The notes under the pieces: model-generated
Seen by the model: the letters and a program-made list of their open reading frames with translations, nothing else
Told to the model about the DNA's origin: nothing
Databases searched by the model: none
Shown: piece by piece, positions 11,890-23,065 of the stretch
Numbering within the stretch: position 1 is the stretch's first letter
Layout: each line of letters starts with the position of its first letter
Made by a program: the position numbers and the translations under genes
DNA from: Alentia gelatinosa
Taxonomy: Eukaryota > Annelida > Polychaeta > Phyllodocida > Polynoidae
Direction of reading: 5' to 3'
Length of the DNA stretch: 64,000 bases
Assembly (NCBI GenBank): GCA_950022655.1
Contig: OX465584.1
Location: 55,224,789-55,288,788 of the forward strand

Positions 11890-12176
11890 ACAACTGGAAT
11901 AAATGTCCATAGGCTTAACATTGGGAACTCGTTCTCCATGCCCCTACAAGTATTGCAGTCCGTTCTCCATGGCCTATATCCTGAGGGTTGTCCATTCTTT
12001 TAGTGTGTACAGGGGTGAGATAAATAGAGAAAGCAACTCGTTTTGGTCAAAGAAGTTGTTCTCCAATTCGTTTGAATGCTATGTGATATTCACTCGGCTG
12101 TCACTTCATTCATATCACACCGCATCAAACTCGTGGAGAATGACTACTCTGACCAAAACTTGTTGGTTTCTTCTTT
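11890..12176. mobile_element. Foldback element (TCTCACCCC family, stem type a)
   Basis: A module from about 11905, starting CCATAGGCTTAACATTGG, ends at GGGGTGAGATAAAT (12012-12026). It is followed by a long imperfect palindrome (12030-12176) whose arms contain TTTTGGTCAAAG and CTGACCAAAACTTG, with TCACTCGGCTGTCAC at the loop. Cassette copies 2 and 3 have the empty site (CTATATTCAATGTGCATAC-like sequence at 27482 and 36300), so the insertion post-dates the duplication. A close relative is at 41145-41400. Confidence 0.75.
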
Positions 12177-12448
12177 AATATTCATGTGCATACAAGTCAA
12201 CTCACATGCAATGACCTCTTGTCGGCTTGTTATATATTACTCAACCCACATTATTAAAATATAACAAGGGGTTGTTCCTTTTATGACTAATGCTCACTTT
12301 TGATAATTTTACATTTCCAGTTAAAGTTAACATTTTTGGGGTCAGTCACAAGTTATTTTGATATGTAGATGATGATTTTGATTGTAAAAATAAGTAGTAT
12401 ACACTCTTTAATACTGATATATAAAAGCCTGACCAATCTATGATTAGA

Positions 12449-12540
12449 GGAGAAACCAACAAGTTTTGGTCAAGGTAATTGTTCTCCATGAGTTTCATGC
12501 AGAGTGATACGAATGAGGATACCAGAGGTGAGATAAATAT
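12449..12540. repeat. Old foldback remnant shared by all cassette copies
   Basis: GAAACCAACAAGTTTTGGTC followed by GTTCTCCATGAGTTTCATG and a GGTGAGATAAATAT end matches one arm of the stem-type-a foldback element. The same remnant lies at 27763-27880 and 36578-36700, so it predates the tandem duplication, unlike the intact element at 11.9 kb. Confidence 0.6.
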
Positions 12541-12789
12541 ATGTTCTGGAATGTGCAGAGCTTTATTTTAATTGATTCATCACTTCAAAGGTTTCACTCC
12601 ATCTGTTTTTGTATTATACAATATGTAAATATCAATGCCTATACCATAACAATGGAAGAACTGCTCCTTGTAGCGGAACTGGTAGAAAAAAGAAAGAAAG
12701 AAAAAACATATTTCTATACATACTTCTACATATGAAGTTTTTCCAAGAAACAAAAGATCATACCAGCTAGGAATTGACATCACTAGACG

Positions 12790-13025
12790 TTATGTCATCC
12801 AGCAATCTATCAATAACTGTGGGAATTGAATACTTGTGGAATTGACAAAGTCTGTGAATGACTTAACGGTGTCATCTGCAGTTCTGAGCTCTGTCATGAT
12901 ACAAATACACTGCATGTAGCAGTAAGGCTGGTCAGGGTATGTCTTCCTCACCCAGTAGTACAAAGCTTCATTCACATATTGCTGGGCTTCATGGACCTTC
13001 TCTGGGGATAAGAGACTTGCCCTGT
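12790..13025 (-). pseudogene. Nuclear-receptor LBD last exon, copy 1, splice acceptor lost
   Basis: The reading frame is open and almost identical to copies 2 and 3. It contains helix 8-11 sequence with NEALYYWVRKTYPDQPY and LRTADDTVKSF, ending FPQLLIDCWMT and a TAA stop. The acceptor is altered: copies 2 and 3 read TTTCAG then ATAGGG, whereas here the same positions read TTTCATACAGGG. The AG dinucleotide is therefore gone from its place. The next AG, four bases further in, would shift the frame. There is also no partner penultimate exon in the corresponding part of copy 2's 5' end (about 24.1 kb), where the exon is deleted. I therefore read this as a decaying gene end. Confidence 0.75.
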
Positions 13026-14194
13026 ATGAAACAAATACATGTCAAAATTTTATTATCCATGGTATGCAACATCCCTATTGAGAATGTATGGGGAGTCAGT
13101 AAACCACTACCCATTAGAAACTGTCAGATACCATAACTGTAGTATACGGATTCAAATCTGTGGTATACTGTGTCAAAGCAATTGTCCCTTTGTGCGACAG
13201 AACAAAAATAGTCTTATTAATATACCCTGTAATTTGGCAATTGCATAGTTTGATTTATTGGAGAAGATGGATAATAGATACAACACACGAAGGTTTTGTG
13301 GACAAGCAGCTGTGTAAACCTCTAGAAGCTAATGCTCTTGTATTACTAGTGGCTAACGTTTGTGGCCTATGGCCGCCTGTCCACAAAAAACATCAATTAT
13401 TGCTTATATATTCGTCGATTTGTTGTTGTTGTAAATATTTATTTATTGACGTGAGTAGGATTCATGTACAAGGTACAGGATTTTCAACCAATAATGTCAT
13501 TGATACACGAATATTACACAATCCAAACAGTGCAGATTTAACATTCGATATATGGCTTCATACTACAGTTGTACTTTCCAGGCATCCATACTTACAGATA
13601 ACCATATTTCAATAGGTAGCAATTACATTAAGGGCGAGAGTACACTTAACGTTGTAAATATAAGACAAAGGAAAAATCACAGACAAGGCTCATTTGGCTA
13701 ACAGTCTGTTACCAGATAAACATAAAAGGACATAGTACAACATTTAACAGTATAGTGTGAGTTCCAACGTGGTATCAGGGCACACAATATTTCACATTAC
13801 TGACTATGCAATAACCATCACAACCAGCAAAACAATTTCATCCAATCAACATCTTCGCTATGGGGGGGGGGGGGGAGTGAGGGGGCAACACATCAGACAG
13901 TCTCTAGGACTCTAACGGTAGGCCACTGTTCTTTACAAATAACTTAAATCTAGCTCTATTAACAATATGTTGAGCCTCTACCAGGAGTACATCCCACAGC
14001 AGTTTACCCACACAAACAAAGCTGCAGTACTCAAGTTTAGTTAACACCATTGTTTTTACAATTGCCAAGTATCTTACGTAATTTGAAAAGTCAGTGTTGA
14101 AAGTCTCTTTTTAATTTTTCATAGAACTGGGTAAACTTCAGACGCTTATCAATCAACACCCCCAAATACATGTAAGACTCAACAACTAATGTTG

Positions 14195-17100
14195 TTGTTA
14201 CTACTGCCATCGTAACCCAAGCGATTCTTACCCATATGGTTTGTAGTCGCGTATACTATCGGATCACCTTTCACCCTCATATCTTAAATATTAAAATGGA
14301 GTATAAGCAGCATTACATAGGGGCAGCCGACAACGCTGACGATAATGACTAAACCACTCGAAATTAGGGGCAGAGGTTTCCATATAGCACATTCAAACTT
14401 ATGTAGTATAAAAAATAAGACTGACCTTGTATTAACGCAGATAAAACTAGCGAAAGGAAGTATCTACACTGTTTCAGAAACATGGCTGACACAAGACTAC
14501 CCTCTAGACTTAATACAAATCGACGGCTACCAATTTATAAACTTAAATAGGACATGTCTTAATGAGAATGGACAAACAAAGGTAGGAGGAGGTGTAGGGG
14601 CCTACGTCAGTAATAAACTCAACAACAGCAGCTGTGACTTAGAACACTTTTATATTAGCTCACCGGACATCGAGTGCCTATGGCTGAAGGTTGATACACC
14701 CTACCAACGTACCAATATTATAGGAGTTGTTTACAGACCTCCTGACAACAGCATAGAAGAGGCTACTAAGTACCTAATAGACACCACAGATAGTCTAAGG
14801 GAGATCTATCCAAATGCAGACTACACTCTTATCGGAGACTTTAACGTGCACTACCAAAACCCGAATGAACATGACACAGTGATACTGAAACAAATAGAAT
14901 CTGCCCTGGGACTACAGCAATACATCTCTGAACCAACACGTGTTGATAACATGATAGAGCATTCTCCTCACTAACTCATATAACAAACTCTGGAACCTTA
15001 AACTTTAGTCTCAGTGACCATAAAGGGATATTCATCTCCAACAAAAAACAAAAAGAACGGTGCACACTCAAGAAATTTATGGGAAGGTCGTACAAACACT
15101 ACCGAAAAGACCTACTACAACAACAAATAGCAGACCATAACTGGAACAATTATTTCCAAACAGAGAAGCCTGAAGATTGCTGGAATGAAATCCAACAACT
15201 CTTTGAAACACATTTAGATCAACACTGTCCAATAAGACCACTACAAATAAAAGACAAAGACAATCCTTGGCTTACACATGACCTGATTGAACAAATCATC
15301 GATAAAGACCGTGCTTGGGGACACGCCCAACACACACAACAACCAGATGATCTGTTACACGCCAAGAGACTAAGAAACAGGGTAAAGCAAAATATAATCA
15401 TAGCCAAAAAAAATTACATACAAGCCACCGAAGAAGAAGACCCCCAAAAATTTTGGAAAAAAATCAAAGAAATTATACCCGGTAAAAGTAACTCCCCCGT
15501 CATTGAACTACTTGATGATACCTCCCAAGACAAAATACCCAAGGCAAAAGTAGCTGAATACATTAATGATTTCTTCGTGCAAATAGGCAGTAAACTTGCT
15601 AGGAAATACACCACAGAGTGGAGGGACGACCTTATAAACTACCCGATACTTGAAAATGGGATTATCTTGACTGATGAAGAGGTGTCTAAAGTCATCTCAG
15701 CTATCGATATCCACAAATCATCTGCCATAAACAATCTTCCAACGAGAGTCCTGAAGGATGGCTTCCTCTTACTCATACCACAGCTAACTTACATGTTCAA
15801 TCGATCACTAAGAATGGAATCATTTCCGGAAAGCTGGAAATTAGCTAAGGTAACCCCAATTCCCAAGAAAGCAAATAGCATCAGAGTAACAAACCTCAGA
15901 CCCATCTCCCAATTACCCCTCCCCGGCAAAATCCTGGAAAAACTCGTTCACCAGCATCTAACAAACCATATCGAATATCATAATATTTTAGACACTAATC
16001 AAGGAGGCTTCAGACCAGGTAGATCAACCATCTCAACAGCTGCACAACTCACAGACGACCTTTTCGAAAATACTGACAATCACAAAATTACAATAGCCGC
16101 TTTTATAGACTACGCTAAGGCATTCGACACCGTTGACCACAATATATTAAACCATAAAATCAGAAAAATAGGCCTGAACCCATCAACCTGCAATTGGATT
16201 TCCTCGTACCTGGAAAATCGCGAACAATACACCATAGCAAATAACCACCAGTCAGAAACACAAAAAATCACACATGGAGTACCCCAAGGCTCGACACTAG
16301 GGCCACTTCTTTTCCTCTTATACCTGAATGACATAGGCAATTGTCTAATACACTCGAATCTGAAGCTATATGCAGATGATGCTGTGATATATTCATCTGA
16401 CATCAACCCCAGGCAAGCACACTCAAACCTACAAGAAGACCTCCTTAGGATCCAAAACTGGTGCATAAACAATAAGTTAACTGTAAACGCCTCCAAAACG
16501 AAAGTCATGAAATTCGGAACTCGTAAGAAAGTAAATGGCTACCAAATGCCGGACCTAATCCTAAATAACTCTCCACTTGAGGAAGTAAACCAATTCACCT
16601 ACCTTGGAGTAATCCTGGATCAAACACTTACCTTTACAGCATAAGACATATCTCCTCTCCCAAATAAGGAAGTACTTATCCGTACAGCAATCACTAGATA
16701 TATACAAAACAAAAATCCTCCCTTATCTGGAATATGGAGATATCTTACTGCATAACACTCACTCTGGTCTCAATGACAAACTCCAACGAGTACAAAATCG
16801 TGCCCTCAAAATTTGTCACAAACAACCGCAGAGAACAAATACAAAACTAATCCATCAAAAAAGTAAGGTAAACATGCTGGTAGAAAGAAGAGAAGCCCAT
16901 CTCCTGCATTTAGCTTACAAACGCACCAAAATCAACGCGTACCTAGACGATAGGCACCAAATAACAAGACAGGGTGATGCGCCAACCCTCAAAATGAAAC
17001 GTTTTAACCTAGAAACCTACAAGCGGAGTGTAAATTTTAAAACTGCTGACCTGTGGAACAACTTAGGCCCAGAACCTCGAAACCTTAATACGTACAAAGA

Positions 17101-17613
17101 GTTTAAAGCCTTTACAAAAAGGAACCTCAAAGCCCAACTACAACACTACAACTAGAGTTGATAATTTTTCTGAAGCGCATATGGTTGTACCCTAGCTGCA
17201 CTACTCTGACACCAGAATGAATCTATAATCCGAACACAATCCCATTGTAATTACCATCCATACATGTATAAGACATTAATTCGCTGACTAAAAATAAACA
17301 CTGTTATATCTATAGTCTATGATATAACACCTGCATAACTACTGTATACTATCCTGTACTTGTTATTACACTGATTACTGATCCAGAGTATAGTACTTTA
17401 CATGCTGATTGTGTATTACTCTGTATATGAAATTACCTTAACTCTTTTTCTACTTTTCTCTGTTCCTGTTCACCTATGTATTCTTTACTCGATATGTTAC
17501 TATAAAACTACTTGAGATACATCAAAAATGGCCGCTGGAGCCCACTGAAAACAGGGTAATCTCACCCTAGTGGTTATCTCCAGGATAAATAAAAGATCTA
17601 AAAAAAATAATAA
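14195..17613 (+). mobile_element. LINE nested inside the degenerate LINE
   Basis: Its ends are inferred from where the host LINE is interrupted. The host RT frame stops after a TTLEV motif at 17613-17640 and continues as VESYMYLGV at about 14183. The 3' end reads AGGATAAATAAAAGATC and then an A-rich tail at 17600-17612, a common form for LINE termini. It is oriented opposite to its host. Because it lies within an insertion specific to cassette copy 1, it is among the youngest events there. Confidence 0.8.
14345..17155 (+). pseudogene. LINE endonuclease-RT ORF, two frameshifts and a small deletion
   Basis: The first segment (14345-14974) carries endonuclease motifs SETWL, GGGVGAYVS, GVVYRPP and GDFNVH. 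A one-base frameshift near 14950 leads to the next segment, which supplies LSDHKGIF and then the RT. In the RT, NLRPIS, GFRPGRST, a FIDYAKAFDTVDH block, GVPQGSTLGPLLF and YADD (16369-16380) are intact. After TYLGVILDQ the frame stops at 16642-16644 and resumes in another frame (LSQIRKYLS to the stop at 17155). A short internal deletion probably joined them. No ORF1 is present. The clade is CR1/Jockey-like by eye. Confidence 0.85.
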
Positions 17614-19385
17614 AACCTCTAGGGTCGTACCATCTAATCTAACAATCTGGCGGTAACCAGCATTTTTCCTTGCTCCTACGCACCACATAAGTTTAGATTT
17701 TAATTTATTTACCTTTAAATTTCTTTCAACAAGCCAATGATTCAAACTATCCAAATCCTCCTGCAAGAGTGCTGCCATAATGTTTTCATCTTCCCCAGTT
17801 ATAGTAAGCACAATGTTGTCTGCATAGAGTATACATTCCGTATGTTTCAAGACATCAACACAATTGTTCAGGTACAAAACAAATAGCACAGGACCCAAAA
17901 CAGAGCTCTGTGGGACTCCAGTTCGTATTTTGATTTTTTCAGACAGTGCACTTCCGATCCTAGTGACATGCAATCTATCAACAAAGTATGTCTTCATCAG
18001 ATTAAGAACCCGAGATGTACAACCAGCATCAGCAAGACATGTCAGTAACTTCACATGTGGCATGCAATCAAAGGCCTTGGACAGGTCCGCAAAGGCACAC
18101 AGGGTATTCAGATGCCTATCAGCACCACTAAACAGTGTGGTCAGTACCCTGAACACCGCTTGGCCTGTGGACCTGCCCGGCAAGAAACCAAACTGGCCAT
18201 CATAAAAACAATTAATTGGGGCACTAGTTGATGGTGGAGTTTGTACTCCAGAAGTTTGGACATTAATGGTAATTGTTATAGGGCGCAAATCGCCTGGGTG
18301 CACTTGGTGTGGGATCTTTGGTATAGGAGAGATAGTTCCTTGAGTCCATTCACTGGGGAACATTCCCTCAGTTAAAGATTTATTACTAATTACCTGCAAA
18401 ATATCTGGACGTAGTCCATACGACAACTTTAGAAATGAGGCACTCATAGCTGTAATACCTGATGATCTATTACATTATATCTTTTTTTGACTAATTCTTT
18501 ACTTCTATCTACATCAATCTCCAACACATCAATCACACCATCCCGATACATGTCTGTGTCAAAGTCATTCAAATTATCTGCAGCTACCGTATCAACTACC
18601 GCGTGTTAACTTGCATCGACAATTGTCGACACCTACGTAAGTTAGCATTATTACCACCAAGTCTACAAGACTTCAGCAACCTTGCTCTTTCAGCAACCAG
18701 GCTTTGTGTCTCTACCGACAAGTCAATTCCATGTCTTTGTTTAACTTTAGTTTCCTGTACAGGGCATACAACATTCAAATAATCATTCAAGTGAGTCTCC
18801 CATCTTCTGTATTGCTCATACGATGTAACCTCCACGGAGTCCTCACAATTAAACACAGATACATGTTCCTGTAAACGTTTAATGGAAAGATTTTTGTAAC
18901 TCCGACCCTCTAATACTTACTTTCGGCTTACAGAACTTTCTTATCACATAAATGGGTATGTGGTCACTTATATAGCAGTTTACATTACCACTGCTAGCCA
19001 CATGTCCTGAATTAGTATAAATATGGTCCAGTTTAGAGTTTCCAAATTTATGAAGATATGTAACCTGAGTTTTAACAATATTTAAGTTATTTATGGCCAG
19101 AAAATCTCTTATAATAGTGTATTTTCTACTAGTTGTTATGTTTAGATTGATGTTCATATTGCCAAGCATCCACACCTCAAATCCTTTAAAAGCAGGGTCA
19201 TTTATTACCTCATCAAGCATATCAAAGGCTATTTGTGGATTACCTTTCGGCCGTCTATATACAGACATTACCAACATCCTCCTCCGATGAGGCTGAGTAT
19301 AACTACAGGTTAGGATCTCGACATGTTTATTACTGCACGAGCTATTTTCAATTTTTCGAGTATGACTTGCTAATTTCTCATTAGG
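17613..19385 (-). pseudogene. Endonuclease-RT ORF of the degenerate LINE, mutated active site
   Basis: Fragments in order on the - strand are as follows. The endonuclease C-terminal half (about 19385-18879) has SVYRRP, LGNMNIN (normally GDxN) and CYISDH. A linker is at 18856-18596. The RT domain (18447-17613) has GQFGFLPGRST and a FADLSKAFDC block. The invariant GVPQGS appears as GVPQSS (17903-17920), and the catalytic YADD appears as YADN (17815-17826). Several frameshifts separate the pieces, and the NWRPI region is garbled. With Asp replaced at the catalytic position it cannot be active. It is related to the LINE at 7.0-10.6 kb. Confidence 0.8.
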
Positions 19386-20630
19386 GGGGGCTGAAGGGCT
19401 GATGGTCTTGGACGATAATATCCTGATGTGGAGTGATGAAGCGATACGGCAAATATCGCTCCTAGAGACGACATGTGAAGGGCGAGGAGAGAGTGGAGCG
19501 AAGAGATTGGATGCCCGAAGTAGAGAATAGAAGGCCAAGACCGCAGCAGTCTTGAAGAGCAGGCCTACTGTAAGCCCATCGGCTAAGTCACAGATGCAGT
19601 GGAGAATATCCAGAGTGATGGGGGGGCTTGGCGGGATACGTGTCCGGTGAGTATCGCTGCCCCTCGGAATATGGATGCGGCCTGAGGGGACAGAAAGGCT
19701 GAGGCATCGCCCCCGTGGTCTTGAATCCAGATCTTGGTACCTGCTATGTAATTCCGGGTCGCCCCCGGAGAGGCCAACCAGTTGGATAGGACTTGTGTGT
19801 AGAGGCAGGCTTCCAGGGGGTTGTTTTTCAGTCGAGAGGATCTCAACCTGAGATTCGCTAAGATCGATCCGAGATCCTGAGACCGACTTTGAGATCAATG
19901 GCGGAAAGTGTTTTTCAGACGTTGTCTCAAGTCTACACAGCCGATCTAAGGGGATTTCAACTCCAAGGATCTCAAGTTGAGATCCCTAACCCTCTGTGTA
20001 GAGCGATCTCAAGTTCTATAGTGATCTTCCTGTGGGTAACCAGCTTAGGTCTAAAAATTCCCTCAAAATCACCTATTATTTTGGTCCCTCAGGATACCTT
20101 TTGCGAACCGATCTCAAGTTGAGACCGATCTTAAGTTGAGACTGTTTTCGAGCATACCAGTAGGAATTTCACATGTGGCCCGAGTGGTGCAATGAGACTA
20201 AGTTTAAGCACCAAATAAACAAGTTAAGACAAGTATCAACTGGTCTCAAGTTGAGACTGAAGTTGAGATCCTTTCACTTGAGATCCCCTGAGATCACCTG
20301 AGATCGTCTCAACTGAAAAACACCCAAAGCATCCCAAACGGTCTTATTTTAATCTCAACTTGAGATCCCCTAAGATCATCTCAACTGAAAAACACTTTGG
20401 CCCTCAAACGGTCTCAACGTAAGATCGTCTCAACTGAAAAACAGGGCCCAGGATTGTAGGCCTGGTCGGGTCGGCCACGTGAGCTCCAGCCCACTGTAGA
20501 TAAAACTTCGCTTGCGAAGACTTGTTCCTCAGGGTCGAGGGTGAAGTAGCAGCAGTGAAGGAAGCAGACATCTGGCGAAAAAGTGCAGGATCCGTACCTG
20601 AAATCATGTGAAGCCACTTAGAGGCACGCC
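19386..20630 (-). pseudogene. DIRS-type tyrosine recombinase relic
   Basis: On the - strand the pieces follow the order of a DIRS/PAT-type tyrosine recombinase. First comes an N-terminal helical segment with PSTLRNKSSQAKFYLQW (20607-20450). Next is a core-binding segment with SPGATRNYIAGTKIWIQDHG (19800-19720). The start of the catalytic domain follows, with AAVLAFYSLLRASNLF and VSRSDI (about 19560-19440), where the first catalytic Arg normally lies. The C-terminal half with the HxxR and Tyr is cut off by the LINE at 19385. A MITE at 19822-20443 splits the first two pieces, and a frameshift lies near 19610. The family call rests on motif order only. Confidence 0.65.
19822..20443. mobile_element. 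MITE built from CTCAAGTTGAG palindromes, inside the DIRS relic
   Basis: The terminal inverted repeats are TGTTTTTCAGT(C/T)GAGA(G/C)GATCT, at 19822-19845 and 20421-20443. The right-end motif GATC(G/A)TCTCAACTGAAAAACA occurs three times in succession (about 20300, 20373 and 20424). The interior is studded with the palindrome GATCTCAAGTTGAGATC and variants. It has no coding capacity and separates two parts of the recombinase that should be contiguous. Confidence 0.75.
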
Positions 20631-20631
20631 A

Positions 20632-21200
20632 GGCGCTTTATGACACGGATCTTCGCCGCACTGAGGGCTGCTCGTTTCTGTGACGTCATCCGTATAAGCC
20701 ATGCCTTGATGGGAGATGTCAATTGGTTCATCAAATATGGTTCATCAAATATGTTCGCCCCCATATCTTCCGTTATTACCACTATGTATGAGCACTTTGT
20801 AAGACTGTCCCAGAGGAGAGAGACCGCAATTACTACAGCTAGGGTGCCCTTTCATAGACTGGAAGTCGCCACGCGGTCATCTAGGTCAGACCAGGGCCAC
20901 GTGACCGCTCTGGCACGGACCTGTGCGTGGGCAGCTGATTTGGATACAATGAGCATCATGAAAACGAGCGCTTGCGGGGAGTGTATCAGATGTACGCCGT
21001 TGGTGTGTGCCGTGAATTGGATGAACCAATTGACATCGCTTATACGGATGACATCACAGAAACGAGCAGCCCTCAGTGCGGCGAAGATCCGTGTCATAAA
21101 GTGCTTAGCATACCTAACGTAGTCGGCTATATGGACTAGGCGTCCCACTAACGATTGAAGCTGGCGTAGGGTGGTACAAGTCCTGTCTCGCCAAGTGCAG
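20632..21200 (-). pseudogene. DIRS reverse transcriptase/RNase H relic with inverted duplication
   Basis: On the - strand from 21190, TLRQLQSLVGRLVHIADYVR and FMTRIFAALRAAR match the RT thumb/RNase H junction of DIRS-like elements, followed by an NWFIQF segment. The block 21019-21106 is repeated in inverse orientation at 20632-20735, with an extra ~16 bp (near CATGCCTTGATGGG). The region therefore forms a long hairpin, and open frames appear on both strands. It lies upstream of the recombinase relic in the right order for one element. Confidence 0.6.
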
Positions 21201-21529
21201 CAAGTTGATACAGTTAGTAAACAGCTTGTGGTACCATACTAACTATATTTTAGACACAGATGAAAAAGTTATGGGCAGCATGATGATACCCATATATCTC
21301 CTTTGGGGACATTTACTTGAAGATAGAGCAAAAAGAGAAAAAAAACAAGAGCAGGTGACAATAATTACCAACACAACCAAACATACTCGTCAACATATTA
21401 TGACCCATAGGAATCCTACCTGAAAACATCTACAGAGCAGCCATAACAGATGGCAGTGATCATGCATTGTAAAAACCAACAAGGGACCTACTGGTGTATA
21501 CCAGTAGTAGAGTTGACTCATATAGTAGT
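21201..21529. other. Unassigned sequence right of the DIRS relic
   Basis: No gene or clear repeat is visible. It is probably the remainder of the inserted material, because matching to the other cassette copies resumes only near 21530-21560. Confidence 0.4.
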
Positions 21530-22770
21530 GCAAGTCAGATAAACAATCAATAGATCTACACTTGGAAAACCTAGGAGATATTTATTTAATAAAGGTGTTA
21601 TGTATTGAAAAGCAATAATTCAACTAAAATGATCAGGAACAGTGGAATTATGGCCCTAGACCTTCTGGGGGGTTTGAAATAATTAGCAGAGATATAACAA
21701 TGGTATTACAATATGGCAGTGTATAATATACATCTGCATTCACAGACCAAGAATATAAATAAAGATTATTGTATATTTCTAGGGTTTTAGTGGTTGAAGA
21801 TTGAAAATAACAGCAACTCGAGAACAATGATGAGGCATAAAGATGTAGGCCAGCAGTCCCATGTTTCCAATCTAGATCAACTAAGTCTGTGCCACCAGTC
21901 AGGTAAAAAGATTTTTCTTTTCTTTTTCTTTTTTTTTTGCTTCATAGCTTGGCAGGAGGAAGATTTAAAAACACCGCGTCATGAAAAGATAATCTATATT
22001 GAAATTCTATCCCTCGTTTTGTCGGATTTGTATTGCCCCTATGTTTGTCCTTACATTACTGAACAGCGAACATGTGTTGGTTCTGTTATTGATATAGAAA
22101 ATTGTTGTTGGTTGTTGTGCTTGCTGCTATGCAGTGATGTCCCCTTCAGATGTTATTCAATTCACTGTATCAATGTTCAGTTAGCTTTTTGTAAACATTG
22201 GGGATCATGAAGATGGATGAGATTGACTTTAGAATGCTGATTTATTTAGAACCAATTACTTAGTGATCATAGTTTATTCAAATAATATAGAAAAAAGAAT
22301 AGTAGGATGAGGCATAAACACCTCCACTGCGGCTGACAAAAAAATAGTGATAATATTTTGGTTTAATTACCTAATGCACTGCCGAGAACATATTCAGAAA
22401 TGAGAGTGGTAGGCTAAATTGGCAGAAATGTGTATTGAATTTGAATGTAGGAACCTCCAAAGCCAAGTCTTAACATGGTATGTAAACAAGTGGTATATAT
22501 CTTATTGTACTGCATATTACTCATTTCTAACACAGAACTGCTATTTGTGAAATCAAAATAGAATTGTAAATTGTAGGTAATTTCACAGTCAATCTCTTTA
22601 GTGCTAACCTCATACCCAAATATCTTATAAAATGATTTCATTTCATATCCCATTGTCCATTTCTGTCACACCTTCCTGTGCTCCCTGTTGCCTACACAGC
22701 ATTTATTTTATCATTTTTATTGACAGAAACGGCCTCTCATCATACATTAGACTCTAGTACAGTCTGTTGT
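21530..22770. other. Duplicated non-coding block, right end of cassette copy 1
   Basis: It matches 28770-31060 and 37600-38510. It has the empty site of the SINE found at 28942-29195 (AATGGTATTACAATATGGCA near 21700) and one copy of the 66-bp unit that is triplicated in copy 2. A T-rich run lies at 21917-21938. No gene is seen. Confidence 0.6.
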
Positions 22771-22782
22771 GGCCAGGGCAAG

Positions 22783-23058
22783 GGACCTGTTTCAGTAGTT
22801 TTGTGACATGTCTAGATAGTGTCTCTGACACCATACGGACAGATCACAAGACTGCAGTCTATGACACGTGGAATTTCACTTACTTCACGTAGGTTTTAAG
22901 TGATGACACTTAAACAAGAGTAGCAGATACATATAACCTATAATTGTTCCAAATATAAAGAAGATTGGCCTCTCCAACCCTCTGACTTTTCCCGCTGTTG
23001 CTTGCACTGTTGGTGCCGCTGTTGATGTCTGTCTAGGCGTAATGTCACGAAACTACTA
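22783..23058. mobile_element. Decayed MITE, GGACCTGTTTCACTAG family
   Basis: It starts with GGACCTGTTTCAGTAG and ends with TGTCACGAAACTACT. Inner words shared with the copies at 23756 and 43732 include GACACCATACGGACAGA and TTGCACTGTTGGTGCCGC. The middle is diverged. Confidence 0.6.
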
Positions 23059-23065
23059 ATTATAA

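Larger units (their letters stand above)
13413..19385 (-). mobile_element. Degenerate LINE, antisense, split by a second LINE
   Basis: Cassette copy 1 stops matching the other copies at about 13413 and resumes near 21530. The LINE occupies the left part of this insertion. Its coding fragments lie at 17613-19385. Its continuation past the inserted element is at about 13620-14195, where the - strand reads ESYMYLGVLIDKRLKF followed by many stops. The 3' end is about 13413-13600. A G run of about 13 lies at 13862-13875. The 5' end at 19385 abuts a DIRS recombinase relic. Confidence 0.75.
1704..22770. repeat. Segmental duplication copy 1 (GPCR plus nuclear-receptor 3' end), interrupted
   Basis: Blocks at 1704-2250, 2560-6240, 10627-11880, 12180-13412 and 21530-22770 recur in the same order and orientation in copies 2 and 3. 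The copy-1 specific blocks between them are insertions: a LINE at about 7005-10627, a foldback element at about 11890-12176, and a LINE/DIRS nest at 13413-21530. Anchors used were the GPCR, the nuclear-receptor last exon, the region around 1750 with the phrase AGTTTAAGAACTGTCC, and the region 22600-22760. The duplicated blocks look highly similar by eye; identity was not computed. Confidence 0.8.

Noticed and set aside
20640..21122. 160-codon open frame on the + strand as a gene
   Set aside because: It reads an inverted copy of the DIRS RNase H block and then the antisense of the original; it is an artefact of the hairpin.
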